Shown piece by piece: positions 1-8,778 of a stretch of DNA of 64,000 nucleotides. Location: contig JAGIBP010000010.1 of NCBI GenBank assembly GCA_017744285.1, positions 1 through 64,000 of the forward strand, given 5' to 3'. The first letter of the stretch is position 1; each line of letters starts with the position of its first letter. Made by a program: the position numbers and the translations under genes. The stretch is from Variovorax sp. GTDB taxonomy: Bacteria; Pseudomonadota; Gammaproteobacteria; Burkholderiales; Burkholderiaceae_C. The notes under the pieces were generated by a model. The model saw only the letters and a program-made list of their open reading frames with translations. It did not search any database and was not told the DNA's origin.

Positions 1-526
1 ACTCCTTCCAGGTGGTCGGGACGTCCGACTCCTTGAAGCCCGCCTCGGCCAGCATGTCGATCCAGTAGTTGATGTGCATCGTCTGCTGCTTGATCGGGAA
101 GGCGTAGTAGGCCTTCGACTTCGTCTGGTCGTTGTAGAGGAAGGTGGTCTCGACCGTGTTGGGCGCGAAGCGGCTGGCCATGGGCGAGATCACGCTGCTG
201 ATGTCTTCGAGCTTGCCGTCGAAGGCCCACTTGCCGGTGACCTGGAAGTCGTACACGTCGGCGTAGGCCACGTCCGGCGGGCTGCCGGAATCGAGTGCCG
301 AGACCGTCTTGGGGATCATGTCCTGCACGGGGTATTGCGACAGTTCGATCTTGACGCCCTTGTGCTTGTCCTCGAACTTCTTGATGGCGGCGAAGAGCGC
401 GTCGTCTTCCGCCTTGTAGAAGCCCTTCACCCACCAGACGGTGAGCTTCTCCTGCGCCGACGCCTGGCCGGCGACCGCGAGACCCATCGCCATCAGCGCA
501 GGGACCATCAATGCCTTGAACTTCAT
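1..526 (-). CDS. ABC transporter extracellular solute-binding protein (family 1), C-terminus outside window
   Basis: The first 175 codons of a periplasmic solute-binding protein run off the left edge. The start at 524-526 gives a typical Sec signal peptide (MKFKALMVPALMAMG..., AXA-type end at GQASA/QEK). The mature part begins with KLTVWWVKGFYK and contains PPDVAYADVYDFQ and YYAFPIKQQTMHINYW, the usual pattern of family 1 sugar-binding proteins (MalE/UgpB-like). It would capture a sugar or sugar derivative and deliver it to a permease, presumably encoded further left. It lies 77 bp downstream of the GntR regulator on the same strand, so it probably belongs to the sugar-acid locus with dgoK-dgoA. 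The substrate cannot be deduced. Confidence 0.85.
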   Translation of the reverse strand, partial: MKFKALMVPALMAMGLAVAGQASAQEKLTVWWVKGFYKAEDDALFAAIKKFEDKHKGVKIELSQYPVQDMIPKTVSALDSGSPPDVAYADVYDFQVTGKWAFDGKLEDISSVISPMASRFAPNTVETTFLYNDQTKSKAYYAFPIKQQTMHINYWIDMLAEAGFKESDVPTTWKE

Positions 527-603
527 ACAGCTGTCTCCTTGTTGTGAACAGGACGCGCTCGATGCGCGAGCGGGGTGCGAAGAAACGTCGAATCCCTGCC
601 GCT

Positions 604-1353
604 TCAGGCGGCCTTGAGCCTCGGCGGCGGCCGGCCCAGGCGCGGCAGGCGGCGGCGCGAGCCGAGGACTTCCTCGATGTCCTCGCGCGCACCGTCGATG
701 AGTTTGATGATGGCCCGCTCGGCACGCGCCGGGTTGTGCGCGATGACCGCGTCGAGCACCGCGCGGTGCATCGGCAGCGAGAGCGCCGGGCCGTCCTTCT
801 TGATGGTGGAGATCTCGAAGCTGGTGCGCAGCAGCGCGTGCAGGGCCTTGCTCATCTGCGCGAGCATGCGGTTGCGCGCGGCGCGCAAGAGGCCGTGGTG
901 AAAGCGCAGGTCGAAGGTGACGTAGTCGCCGCCGAACTCGACGGCGTGCTTCATGCCGGCGAAGGCGGCCTCGATCTCCTCGATGTCCTCGGCGGTCGCG
1001 CGCTCGGCGGCCAGGCGCACCGCGGCGGGCTCCACCGCGCGGCGCAGGTCCTGCAGGTCGCGCAGGAACTCGGGCGTGAGCCCGGCACGGGCCTGCCAGG
1101 TGATGACGTCGGGGTCGAACCAGTTCCACTGGTCGTCGGGCAGCACGCGCGTGCCGAGCTTGGGCCCCGTGACGATGAGCCCCTTGGCCACGAGCGACTT
1201 GACGGCCTCGCGCACCACCGTGCGGCTCACGCCGAACTCCTCGCACAGGAGCGGCTCGGCCGGCATCGGCGCGCCGAAGGCATAGCGGCGCGAGACGATC
1301 GCCTCGCCCAGCAGGTCGAGGATGCGCCGGCCGTGGGTGGTGGTGCGGGTCAT
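604..1353 (-). CDS. FadR-type GntR-family transcriptional regulator
   Basis: A 249-residue regulator with an N-terminal winged helix-turn-helix (about residues 5-70, including CEEFGVSRTVVREAVKSL and KLGTRV) and a C-terminal all-helical FCD domain. The FCD domain carries the usual metal/ligand-binding Asp/His set (FDLRFHHGLL, MHRAVLDAVI). Members of this subfamily such as DgoR and LldR respond to sugar acids or hydroxyacids. The gene starts 11 bp after the D-2-hydroxyacid dehydrogenase stop and precedes a sugar-binding protein. With dgoK-dgoA 2.5 kb away, I infer a DgoR-like repressor of galactonate use; the effector is not proven. The start ATG at 1351-1353 is chosen because the HTH follows at the family's usual distance. 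Confidence 0.85.
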   Translation of the reverse strand: MTRTTTHGRRILDLLGEAIVSRRYAFGAPMPAEPLLCEEFGVSRTVVREAVKSLVAKGLIVTGPKLGTRVLPDDQWNWFDPDVITWQARAGLTPEFLRDLQDLRRAVEPAAVRLAAERATAEDIEEIEAAFAGMKHAVEFGGDYVTFDLRFHHGLLRAARNRMLAQMSKALHALLRTSFEISTIKKDGPALSLPMHRAVLDAVIAHNPARAERAIIKLIDGAREDIEEVLGSRRRLPRLGRPPPRLKAA

Positions 1354-1364
1354 GTGGCGCTCGT

Positions 1365-2333
1365 TCAGGCGTCGACCGGCGTCAGCAGCGGTGCGCCGGT
1401 GAAGTGCGCGCGCAGGTTGTCGAGCACGAGTTGGCCCATGGCTTCGCGCGTCTGCCGCGTGGCGCTGCCGATGTGCGGCGTGAGCACCACGTTGGGCATG
1501 GCACGCAAGGCTTCGGGCACGTGGGGCTCGCTCGCGAACACGTCGAGCGCCGCGCCGGCGATGACGCCGCTTCGCAGCGCCTCGATCAGCGCGGGCTCGT
1601 CGACCACACTGCCGCGCGCGACGTTGACCAGATAGCCTTCGGGCCCCAGCGCCGCGAGGACCCGCGCATCGATCATGCCGCGCGTGGCGGCCCCGCCCGG
1701 CGTGATGACGACGAGGAACTCGACCGCCGCCGCGAGCGAGGCCGCATCGGGGTAGTGGGTGTGGTTGACGTTGGCGCGCGGCGAACGCGCCGTGTAGGCG
1801 ATGTCCATGCGGAAGGCGGCGGCGCGGTGCGCGATGGCCTGGCCGATGCGGCCCATGCCGACGATGCCGAGGCGCCCCCCCGAGACCTTGCGCCCCAGCG
1901 TGGGCGCAGCGCCCGGCCATTCGTCGGCGCGCACGAAGCGGTCGGCCTGCGGAATGCGCCGCGCCACCGCGAGCAGGAGGCCGATCGCGAGATCGGCCAC
2001 GTCGTCGTTGAGCACGTCGGGCGTGTTGGTGACCGGAACGCCGCGCTCGTGCGCGGCCGCGACATCGACACCGTCATAGCCGACGCCGAACACGGAGATC
2101 ACTTCGAGCGCGGGCAGCCGGGCAATGAGCTCGCGCGGGACCTTGGCTTCGCCGTTGGCGACCACGCCGCGAATGCGGGGCGCGGCGGCGGCGAAGGCCG
2201 CCGGGTCGTTCGTGTGGATGCGGTCGTGCACCGTGTAGTCGCGCCGCAGGGCCTCCATGACGAAAGGCATCAAGGGGGCGACCACCAGCAGCTCGGGGCG
2301 AGCAGTCATGTTCGAAGCACTTGTCCCTGCCAT
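1365..2333 (-). CDS. D-isomer-specific 2-hydroxyacid dehydrogenase (glyoxylate/hydroxypyruvate reductase-like)
   Basis: NAD(P)H-dependent oxidoreductase of the D-2-hydroxyacid dehydrogenase family, 322 residues. The Rossmann fingerprint GIVGMGRIGQA and the catalytic trio are present: Arg in NVARGSVVDE, Glu in FASEPHVPEAL, His in LTPHIGSATR. It should interconvert a 2-oxo acid and a D-2-hydroxy acid in the cytoplasm. Of the possible starts, ATG 2331-2333 has the purine-rich AGGGGG about 8 nt upstream; a later in-frame ATG at 2307-2309 has a poorer site. It is followed after 11 bp by the GntR regulator. Context suggests a role in handling hydroxypyruvate, glyoxylate or a sugar-acid product; the exact substrate is unknown. 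Confidence 0.85.
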   Translation of the reverse strand: MAGTSASNMTARPELLVVAPLMPFVMEALRRDYTVHDRIHTNDPAAFAAAAPRIRGVVANGEAKVPRELIARLPALEVISVFGVGYDGVDVAAAHERGVPVTNTPDVLNDDVADLAIGLLLAVARRIPQADRFVRADEWPGAAPTLGRKVSGGRLGIVGMGRIGQAIAHRAAAFRMDIAYTARSPRANVNHTHYPDAASLAAAVEFLVVITPGGAATRGMIDARVLAALGPEGYLVNVARGSVVDEPALIEALRSGVIAGAALDVFASEPHVPEALRAMPNVVLTPHIGSATRQTREAMGQLVLDNLRAHFTGAPLLTPVDA

Positions 2334-2370
2334 GCGACTGCCCCCTGGTGGTCTCGGTGATCTCGGCCGA

Positions 2371-2380
2371 ATCATATGAT
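2371..2380. promoter_or_regulatory. Perfect 10-bp palindrome, candidate GntR operator
   Basis: ATCATATGAT is a perfect palindrome in an AT-rich island 38 bp upstream of the D-2-hydroxyacid dehydrogenase start. FadR/GntR proteins bind short palindromes, and the regulator of this group is encoded two genes downstream. A link to that regulator is inferred from position only. Confidence 0.35.
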
Positions 2381-2437
2381 GATTGAACTCGGCGCTCGCG
2401 GGGACAAACCCTGATGGCCAGGGCCGCTCGAACCCAC

Positions 2438-3709
2438 TCAGAAGCGGGTGGTGATGGCGCCCGTCACTGAAAGGTCATCGTCGACCAGCGCCATCCAGCG
2501 CCATTTGTCGAAGGTCGTGCACGGGTGCGAGATGCCTAGGGCCACGCGATCACCCACGCGCGGCGGCTGCGCCGCGGGATCGAAACGCAGGTAGGCGTGC
2601 TGGTCGTTGAGCGCGGAGATCTTCCAGCCCGCGGGCGCCTCGGCCGCCGCGCGTGCACCGCGCGGCGCATGGCGCACCGGGATCGGCATCTCGATGTCGA
2701 AGGAGATGTCGCGGCGCCCGCAGGTCAGCAGTGCGAGCCCGGGCTCGGGCACCGACTGCACCATGCACCACACCTCGAGCGCGGGCTGCAGCGAGCTGCC
2801 CAGCCCCTCGCGCCGTTCGAGCGCCTTCAGGAAGCGGGCGTACTGCCCGTTGTCGTGCGTGACGTAGCAGCCGGAGCGAAGCACGCCGCGCACCGGGCGC
2901 GAGAGTCCCTCGCCGCGCAGGAGCGGAATGACGAGGTCGAACACCGAGGAGCCGCCGGCAGAGAGGATGAGTTCCTCGTCGCCCAAGAAGCCGCCGCGAT
3001 CGCATTGCCGGGCCACCTCGAGCACGCGTTCCACGAGCGCGGTGACCTCGCGCGCGTCGTGTTCGCTGTCGCAACGGGCGAGGCCGCCCTCGTAGCACTC
3101 GATGCCGCCGAGTTGCACGCACGGCGAGCGCGAGATCGCCGCCGCGAGCGCGAGCGCCTCGCTCGCCGTGCGGCACCCGGTGCGCTGGCCCGGAATGCCG
3201 ATTTCGAGCAGCACGTCGAAGCGCCTGGGCGACCGACGGCGCCGGGCCCAGTCCTCGATCAGCGACAGCTGGGCCAGCGAATCGACCAGGAACCACACGC
3301 GCAGATCGCTGCGCGAGGCCAGCAGGACGTCCAGCCCGTCGAGATCGGCGTCGCACACGACCTGGTTCGCGATGATGGCCCGGCACGCGCCGGCCTCGAC
3401 GCCCACGGCAAGCTGGAAGACGCTGGCGAAGGTCAGGCCCCAGGCGCCGGCCGCCAGCTGCAGCGCGAACAGTTCGGGCGACATCGTGGTCTTGCCGTGC
3501 GGCGCCAGCACGACGCCCTTGCGTTCCGCATACGCTTGCATCCACGCGATGTTGTGGGCCAGCGCCGAGCGGCGCAGGACGGCCAGGGGATACGCCATGT
3601 CGTCGGCCAGCACGTTCCAGCCGTTGCCGCCGATCTCGGCGGGGCTGCGCGGCGGCGAGCCCTGCGGGTAGCTCTTGCAGCGATGATCGAGAATGAACGC
3701 TTCAGTCAT
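2438..3709 (-). CDS. DSD1-family PLP enzyme (D-threonine aldolase / D-serine dehydratase-like amino acid deaminase)
   Basis: A 423-residue fold-type III PLP enzyme. The N-terminal alanine-racemase-like barrel holds the probable Schiff-base lysine K73 in LAPHGKTTMSP. The C-terminal D-serine-dehydratase-like domain ends with GISHPCTTFDKW, whose His-x-Cys pair matches the metal-binding site of this family. The family acts on D-amino acids (D-serine dehydration, D-threonine/3-hydroxyaspartate cleavage). The open frame continues far upstream, but the alanine-racemase-type start is ATG 3707-3709; the upstream part is antisense to dgoK. It is divergent from dgoK with 99 bp between the starts. The substrate is undetermined. 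Confidence 0.82.
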   Translation of the reverse strand: MTEAFILDHRCKSYPQGSPPRSPAEIGGNGWNVLADDMAYPLAVLRRSALAHNIAWMQAYAERKGVVLAPHGKTTMSPELFALQLAAGAWGLTFASVFQLAVGVEAGACRAIIANQVVCDADLDGLDVLLASRSDLRVWFLVDSLAQLSLIEDWARRRRSPRRFDVLLEIGIPGQRTGCRTASEALALAAAISRSPCVQLGGIECYEGGLARCDSEHDAREVTALVERVLEVARQCDRGGFLGDEELILSAGGSSVFDLVIPLLRGEGLSRPVRGVLRSGCYVTHDNGQYARFLKALERREGLGSSLQPALEVWCMVQSVPEPGLALLTCGRRDISFDIEMPIPVRHAPRGARAAAEAPAGWKISALNDQHAYLRFDPAAQPPRVGDRVALGISHPCTTFDKWRWMALVDDDLSVTGAITTRF

Positions 3710-3808
3710 GGGATGCCCCCGGCTCCGGTCAACGTGGTCCCCGCCTATTTTGTTATTTAATGGCACCCCGCCCACCGTGGCGCCCATTCCATCGTCCGGC
3801 ACACACCC

Positions 3809-4711
3809 ATGAGCCACACCCGACTTGTCGCCGTCGACTGGGGAACGAGTTCCCTGCGGGGCGCGCTGCTCGAGCCCGACGGGCGCGTGATCGACGAGCA
3901 AAGCCATCCGCGCGGCATCCTCACCGTGCGGGACGGCGGCTTCACCGAGGTCTTCGAGACCCTGTTCGCCGAATGGATGCGTCCGCCCGGCACGCGCTGC
4001 CTGATCTCGGGCATGGCCGGCAGCAAGCAGGGCTGGGTCGAGGCCCCTTACTGCCCCTGCCCCGCCGGCCTGAACGAGGTGCGCAACAAGATCATGGAGA
4101 TCGAGCCCGGGCGCATCTCGATCGTGCCGGGCCTTTCCGATACGCACGACGGCGTTCCGGATGTCATGCGCGGCGAAGAGGTGCAGATCCTCGGCGCCAT
4201 GGCGCTCACCAACCTGCGCGACGGCCTCTTCGTGCTGCCGGGCACGCACAACAAGTGGGCGCGTGCCAAGAACGGCATGGTCACCGGCTTTCGCACCTTC
4301 ATGACCGGCGAGTTCTACGCGCTGCTGAGCCAGCATTCGATCCTTTCGCGCACGCTCGACACCTCGGCCGCCCTCGACGAGGCTGCCTTCCTGCAGGGCG
4401 TGACGCAGGCCGACAACAACCAGGGCCTGCTGCACAACGCCTTCGGCGCGCGCACACTCTCCCTCTTCGACCGCATGCCGGCGCGCGAGCTGTCGAGCTA
4501 TCTCTCGGGCATCCTGATCGGCGAAGAGCTGCGCACGCAGTCGCTGCACGCCGCCGGCGAGGTGGTGCTGATCGGCAGCCCGGCGCTCACCCAGCGCTAC
4601 CTGCTCGCGCTGCAGGCGAGCGGCACCCGGGCGAGAACGCTCGGCGCCGAAGCCACCTGGGCCGGCCTGCACGCCCTTCACTCGCACCACCCGGCCCCAC
4701 GCAAGCCATGA
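3809..4711 (+). CDS. dgoK: 2-dehydro-3-deoxygalactonokinase
   Basis: A 300-residue sugar kinase that phosphorylates 2-keto-3-deoxy-D-galactonate at O6 in the DeLey-Doudoroff pathway. The N-terminus VAVDWGTSSLRGALL is the phosphate-1 motif of the family. FVLPGTHNKWA and GSPALTQRYLLALQ correspond to conserved DgoK segments. Its length is normal for DgoK. Its stop overlaps the dgoA start (ATGA), so the two proteins are translationally coupled. The region upstream (about 3740-3775) is distinctly AT-richer than its surroundings and probably holds the divergent promoters. Confidence 0.93.
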   Translation: MSHTRLVAVDWGTSSLRGALLEPDGRVIDEQSHPRGILTVRDGGFTEVFETLFAEWMRPPGTRCLISGMAGSKQGWVEAPYCPCPAGLNEVRNKIMEIEPGRISIVPGLSDTHDGVPDVMRGEEVQILGAMALTNLRDGLFVLPGTHNKWARAKNGMVTGFRTFMTGEFYALLSQHSILSRTLDTSAALDEAAFLQGVTQADNNQGLLHNAFGARTLSLFDRMPARELSSYLSGILIGEELRTQSLHAAGEVVLIGSPALTQRYLLALQASGTRARTLGAEATWAGLHALHSHHPAPRKP

Positions 4712-5349
4712 CCCTTCCCCTCGACAAATTCGGCGCCGCGATGGCGCAACTGCCCCTTGTGGCGATCCTTCGCGGCCTCACGCCCGAGGAGGCACCCGCC
4801 GTCGGCGACGCCATCGTCGAGTCGGGCTTCCACCTGCTCGAGGTGCCGCTGAATTCGCCACGGCCGCTGGAGAGCATCGCGCTGCTGCGCCAACGCTTTC
4901 CACAGGCGCTGGTTGGCGCCGGAACGGTCCTGGCCGCGCAAGACGTGCGCGACGTGCACGCCGCCGGCGGCGAACTGATCGTGGCGCCGAACTTCAGTGG
5001 CGAGGTCGTCGCCGAGGCCCGGCGCCTCGGCCTCGTCAGCCTGCCCGGCGTGATGACGCCCACCGAGGCCTTCGGTGCGCTCGCCGCGGGTGCCACGGGG
5101 CTCAAGCTCTTCCCGGCCGAAGCGGCCTCGCCGGCGGTCGTGAAGGCGCTGCTCGCGGTGCTGCCGAAAGGCACGCCGCTCATGCCGGTCGGCGGCATCG
5201 CGCCCGACAACATGGCAGCCTGGCGCGAGGCCGGCGCCGCCGGGTTCGGCATCGGGTCGGCCCTTTACAAACCCGGCAAGAGCGCCGACGCCGTGCGCGA
5301 AGACGCGCAGCGCTTCGTCGCGGCCTTCGGCGGCGCGCTGCGCGCCTGA
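4708..5349 (+). CDS. dgoA: 2-dehydro-3-deoxy-6-phosphogalactonate aldolase
   Basis: A 213-residue class I aldolase that splits KDPGal into pyruvate and glyceraldehyde 3-phosphate. The KDPG-aldolase fold is recognisable: Glu45 in LLEVPLNSP, the GAGTV loop, and Schiff-base Lys133 in ATGLKLFPAE. The PLNSP and LKLFPAE variants fit KDPGal aldolases rather than Eda; a separate Eda lies at 13.1-13.8 kb. It begins within the dgoK stop codon by a 4-bp overlap. With DgoK it completes the lower part of galactonate degradation. No galactonate dehydratase gene lies in the window, so it may lie to the left or elsewhere. Confidence 0.92.
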   Translation: MTLPLDKFGAAMAQLPLVAILRGLTPEEAPAVGDAIVESGFHLLEVPLNSPRPLESIALLRQRFPQALVGAGTVLAAQDVRDVHAAGGELIVAPNFSGEVVAEARRLGLVSLPGVMTPTEAFGALAAGATGLKLFPAEAASPAVVKALLAVLPKGTPLMPVGGIAPDNMAAWREAGAAGFGIGSALYKPGKSADAVREDAQRFVAAFGGALRA

Positions 5350-5358
5350 GCGCGCGGC

Positions 5359-6069
5359 TCAGCCCGCGCGTTCGACCGCATAGGGCGGACGCTCGGCCGA
5401 CAGCCCGGCCTTGACCTGTTTCGTCAGCGCGTCGGCGAGCACTTCGAACCGGCCGGCCTCCAGCGCTTCGAAGGTCTGGACGACCACGTCGTCGGGCGAG
5501 GCCTTGGGCCCGGGAATGCGGCTGGTCATGTCGGTGTCCATGAAGGCGACGTGCAGGCTCAGCACCTGGGTGCCCTGCGGGCGCAGTTCGGCACGCAGCG
5601 CATTGCTCAGCGACCATGCGGCGGACTTCGACGCGCTGTAGCCCGCCGCCCCGGGCAGCGTGAGCCAGCTCAGCACCGACAGCACGTTGACGATCGCGCC
5701 GCCGCCGTTCGCCGCCAGCACCGGCGCGAAGGCGCGGCTCACCGCCCAGGGGCCGAAGAAGTTGGTGTCGAGCTCGGCGCGCGCCTTGTCGAAGGCATCG
5801 GCGCCGCCGAGGACGCCCACGCCGCGCGAGATGCCGGCGTTGTTCACCAGCAGGCTGACGTCGCCGCATTCGCGCGCCGCGGCTTCGGCCTGCTCCGGCC
5901 GCGTGACGTCCAGCGCGACCGGCACCACGCCGGACAGCGTGACGCTCTTCGGATCGCGCGCGGCCGCGTAGACCTTCTTGGCGCCGCCGGCGAGCGCGGC
6001 ACGGGCAAACGCCAGGCCCAGTCCGCGATTGGCGCCGGTGATGAAGACGGTGGAGCCCTTGATCTGCAT
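5359..6069 (-). CDS. SDR-family oxidoreductase
   Basis: A classical short-chain dehydrogenase of 236 residues. It has the cofactor loop TGANRGLGLAF, the NNAG segment (LLVNNAGISRG) and the catalytic YSASK motif followed by AAWSLSNALRAEL. Such enzymes reduce or oxidise carbonyl/alcohol groups with NAD(P)(H); the substrate is not predictable. It converges on dgoA with only 9 bp between the stops and follows the MATE gene by 37 bp on the same strand, so it may be the last gene of the MarR-MFS-MATE transcript. Confidence 0.85.
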   Translation of the reverse strand: MQIKGSTVFITGANRGLGLAFARAALAGGAKKVYAAARDPKSVTLSGVVPVALDVTRPEQAEAAARECGDVSLLVNNAGISRGVGVLGGADAFDKARAELDTNFFGPWAVSRAFAPVLAANGGGAIVNVLSVLSWLTLPGAAGYSASKSAAWSLSNALRAELRPQGTQVLSLHVAFMDTDMTSRIPGPKASPDDVVVQTFEALEAGRFEVLADALTKQVKAGLSAERPPYAVERAG

Positions 6070-6106
6070 GGGGTCGGTCCTTTCGGTAGTCGTCGTCGGA
6101 AAGAGT

Positions 6107-7522
6107 TCAGGAAGCCTGGATGCGCCGCAGCAGTCCGGCCGTGGTGCGCGGCCAGCCGACGCGGCCGAACCATGCGCCGCCGGCCACGGCGGACGCGATG
6201 AGCACCCCGTACACCACCAGCGCCGCACCCTGCGCGACGAACACGTGCACGAGACCGCCGCCACCTTGCAGCGCCAGCCAGCCGCCCAGGCCCGCGACGA
6301 GCAGCCGCGCGATGTTCCCGAGGACCGGCCACAGCAGGCGGCCGGCGCCCTGCGAGGCGAAGTACAGCACCAGGCCGACGCCGAAGAAGCCGTAGAACGG
6401 CCCCACGGTGCGCAAGTACTGCGAGCCTGCTTCGAGCATCGCGGGGTCGCTGCCGAACAGCAGCAGCCAGGAGCGCGGGAACAGCGCGGCAACGAGGCCG
6501 ACCGAGCCCGCGAGCACGAAGGCGATCGCCGTGCCGGCCCAGGCCGCTCGCAGCGCGCGCTCGCGCTGGCCGGCGCCCATGCAGGTGCCGGTCATGGCGA
6601 GCAGCGGCGCGCCGATGCCGAACACCAGCGGCACCAGCAGGTACTCCAGGCGCGCGGCAGTGCCGTAGCCGGCGATCGCGCCCGGGCCGAAATGGCCGGC
6701 GAGCGCGGTCGCGATGCCGATGGACAGGTTGGTCGCCACGGTCGACACCGCGCCGATGAGCCCGATGCGCAGGATGTCGCGGAACAGCGGCCACTGGAAG
6801 CGCGCCTGTGCCCACGAAGGCTTCAGCAGGCTGCGGCTGGAGCGAAGGTAGATCCACAGCGCGATGGAGCCGCCGAGGTAGTAGGCGAGCAGCGCGACCG
6901 CGCCGCCGGCGATGCCCAGGCCCGGAATCGGCCCCCAGCCGAAGATCAGGAGCGGCGACAGCGGCACCAGCACCACGACGCCGGCCACCGTCACGTTCGC
7001 GGGCACCGCCATGTTGCCGGTGCCGCGCAGCACCGCGGCAAGCGAATTGAAGATCCACACCAGCACCGCGCCCGCGAACACCACGTTCGAATAGCGCAGC
7101 GCCGCATCGAGCGAGGCGCCGGAGCCGCCCATCAGCGCATAGAGCCAACGCCCGCCGAGCAGCAGCGCGACCATGAACGCGAGGCCGAAGCCGATCGCGA
7201 TGGCGATCGCGTGCAGCACCAGCGCGTCCGCGTCGCCGCGCCGGCCGGCGCCGAGCGCGCGCGCGATCGACGAGGCGATACCGCCACCCATGGCGCCAGC
7301 GGAGGTCATCTGCATCAGCATCACGACCGGGAACACCAGCGCCATGCCGGCGAGCGCGTCGGTGCCGAGCTTGCCGACGAAGTAGGTCTCGATGAGCCCG
7401 ACCGCAGCCTGCGCAACCATCACGAGCACGTTCGGAAACGCGAGGCGGATCAGCGTCGGCACGATCGGCGCCTCGAGCAGGAGCCGCGTGCGGGCGTCCA
7501 GCGTGCTCGTCGCGCCGTTCAC
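6107..7522 (-). CDS. MATE-family multidrug efflux transporter
   Basis: A 471-residue integral membrane protein with about 12 hydrophobic segments arranged as two homologous MatE halves (PTLIRLAFPNVLVMVAQ at the start; a repeat near the middle after the PLLIFGWGPIPG segment). The family exports cationic or aromatic drugs in exchange for H+ or Na+. The coding region begins with GTG at 7520-7522, which overlaps the MFS stop codon as GTGA. No nearby ATG gives a full first helix, so the GTG start is well supported and implies coupling to the upstream MFS gene. Confidence 0.9.
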   Translation of the reverse strand: MNGATSTLDARTRLLLEAPIVPTLIRLAFPNVLVMVAQAAVGLIETYFVGKLGTDALAGMALVFPVVMLMQMTSAGAMGGGIASSIARALGAGRRGDADALVLHAIAIAIGFGLAFMVALLLGGRWLYALMGGSGASLDAALRYSNVVFAGAVLVWIFNSLAAVLRGTGNMAVPANVTVAGVVVLVPLSPLLIFGWGPIPGLGIAGGAVALLAYYLGGSIALWIYLRSSRSLLKPSWAQARFQWPLFRDILRIGLIGAVSTVATNLSIGIATALAGHFGPGAIAGYGTAARLEYLLVPLVFGIGAPLLAMTGTCMGAGQRERALRAAWAGTAIAFVLAGSVGLVAALFPRSWLLLFGSDPAMLEAGSQYLRTVGPFYGFFGVGLVLYFASQGAGRLLWPVLGNIARLLVAGLGGWLALQGGGGLVHVFVAQGAALVVYGVLIASAVAGGAWFGRVGWPRTTAGLLRRIQAS

Positions 7523-8778
7523 GCGGGCCTCGCCACGAGCGCCGGCCGCGTTTCGCGGATCGGCAGGTTGACGAGCGCGGCGCCCGCGGCGAGCGCGATG
7601 TCGATCATCCAGACGATGTCGTAGCTGCCGGTGGCCTGGAAGACATAGCCGCCCAGGAAGGCACCGAGAAAGCCGCCGATCTGGTGCGCGAGCATCACGA
7701 TGCCGAAGAGCATCGCCATGTTGGCCGGGCCGAACATCTTGGCCACCAGCCCCGCGGTCGGCGGCACGGTGGAGAGGTAGGTCACGCCCATCACCGCGGC
7801 GAAGACCAGCATCACCGCCGGCGTCTTCGGCGCGAGCAGGAAGGCCAGCACCGCCAGGCCGCGCGCGGCATACAGCAGCGCCAGCAGCGACTTCATGCGC
7901 CAGCGCCCGACCGCCCAGCCCATCGCCAGGCTGCCGACGATGTTGAAGAGGCCGATCATGGCCAGCGCCCAGCCGCCGATCTCGGGCGGCAGGCCGCAGG
8001 CGGCCACCACGCCCGGCAGGTGCGTGGCGAGGAAGGCGACGTGGAAGCCGCAGACGAAGAAGCCCAGGCTCAGGTAGCCGTAGCTCGGCGTGGTCAGGGC
8101 CTGGCCGATCGCCTGCCGCGCGGTGACCGGCCGCGCGCCCTGTTGCGCCGCCGCCTGCGCGGCGAGATGGTTCGAATTGCCCTTGAGCACGAACACCGCC
8201 GGCAGCGCCACCAGGATCAGCACCGCGAGCCACTGCATCGCGCTCGCCCAGCCAACCGCCGCCATCAGGCCGATCGCGATCGGCGCCATCGCGAACTGGC
8301 CGAAGGAGCCGCCCGCGTTCACCACGCCGGTGGCGAGGCCCCGCCGGTGCAGCGGCACCAGCCGCGTGGTGGCCGCCATGAGCACCGAGGGGCCGGCCAT
8401 GCCCGCTCCACCCGCGGCCAGCACGCCGATCGCGAAGATGAGTCCGGCGGTGCTCGTCATCCACGGCGTGATGAAGGTGCCGAGTGCCACCAGCTGCACC
8501 CCGATGAAGATCACGCGCCCGGTGCCGATGCGGTCCGCGACCGCCCCCGCGAAGGGCTGCGTCAGTCCCCACCAGAGCTGCCCGAACGCGAAGGCGAGAC
8601 TGATGCTGCCCAGGCCCAGGCCGGTGGAGGTGTTGAGCGACGAGAGGAAGAGACCCATCGTCTGCCGCACCCCCATCGTCAGCGCGAAGGTGCCGGCGGC
8701 GGCCAGCAGCACCAGCCAGACGGCATGGCGGGCGACGGGCGTCGCTGGTGTCGAAGCCGGGACGGCGCGGTCAGTCAT
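7519..8778 (-). CDS. MFS transporter
   Basis: A 419-residue major-facilitator permease with 12 predicted transmembrane segments. The loop between helices 2 and 3 carries a signature-like FAGAVADRIGTGRV. Sequence segments such as GPSVLMAATTRLVPLHRRGLA resemble the MFS clade that includes oxalate/formate-type and aromatic-acid permeases, but the substrate remains open. It lies between MarR (8-bp overlap upstream) and MATE (4-bp overlap downstream). The overlaps and the shared regulator suggest either import of the MarR ligand or drug export. Confidence 0.88.
   Translation of the reverse strand: MTDRAVPASTPATPVARHAVWLVLLAAAGTFALTMGVRQTMGLFLSSLNTSTGLGLGSISLAFAFGQLWWGLTQPFAGAVADRIGTGRVIFIGVQLVALGTFITPWMTSTAGLIFAIGVLAAGGAGMAGPSVLMAATTRLVPLHRRGLATGVVNAGGSFGQFAMAPIAIGLMAAVGWASAMQWLAVLILVALPAVFVLKGNSNHLAAQAAAQQGARPVTARQAIGQALTTPSYGYLSLGFFVCGFHVAFLATHLPGVVAACGLPPEIGGWALAMIGLFNIVGSLAMGWAVGRWRMKSLLALLYAARGLAVLAFLLAPKTPAVMLVFAAVMGVTYLSTVPPTAGLVAKMFGPANMAMLFGIVMLAHQIGGFLGAFLGGYVFQATGSYDIVWMIDIALAAGAALVNLPIRETRPALVARPA

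Noticed and set aside
544..1635. Plus-strand open frames across the GntR and dehydrogenase genes
   Set aside because: Low-complexity Arg-rich translations; minus-strand genes with clear domains occupy the same DNA.
3710..4690. N-terminal extension of the DSD1-type enzyme
   Set aside because: The frame stays open but is antisense to dgoK; the family starts at MTEAFILDH (3709).
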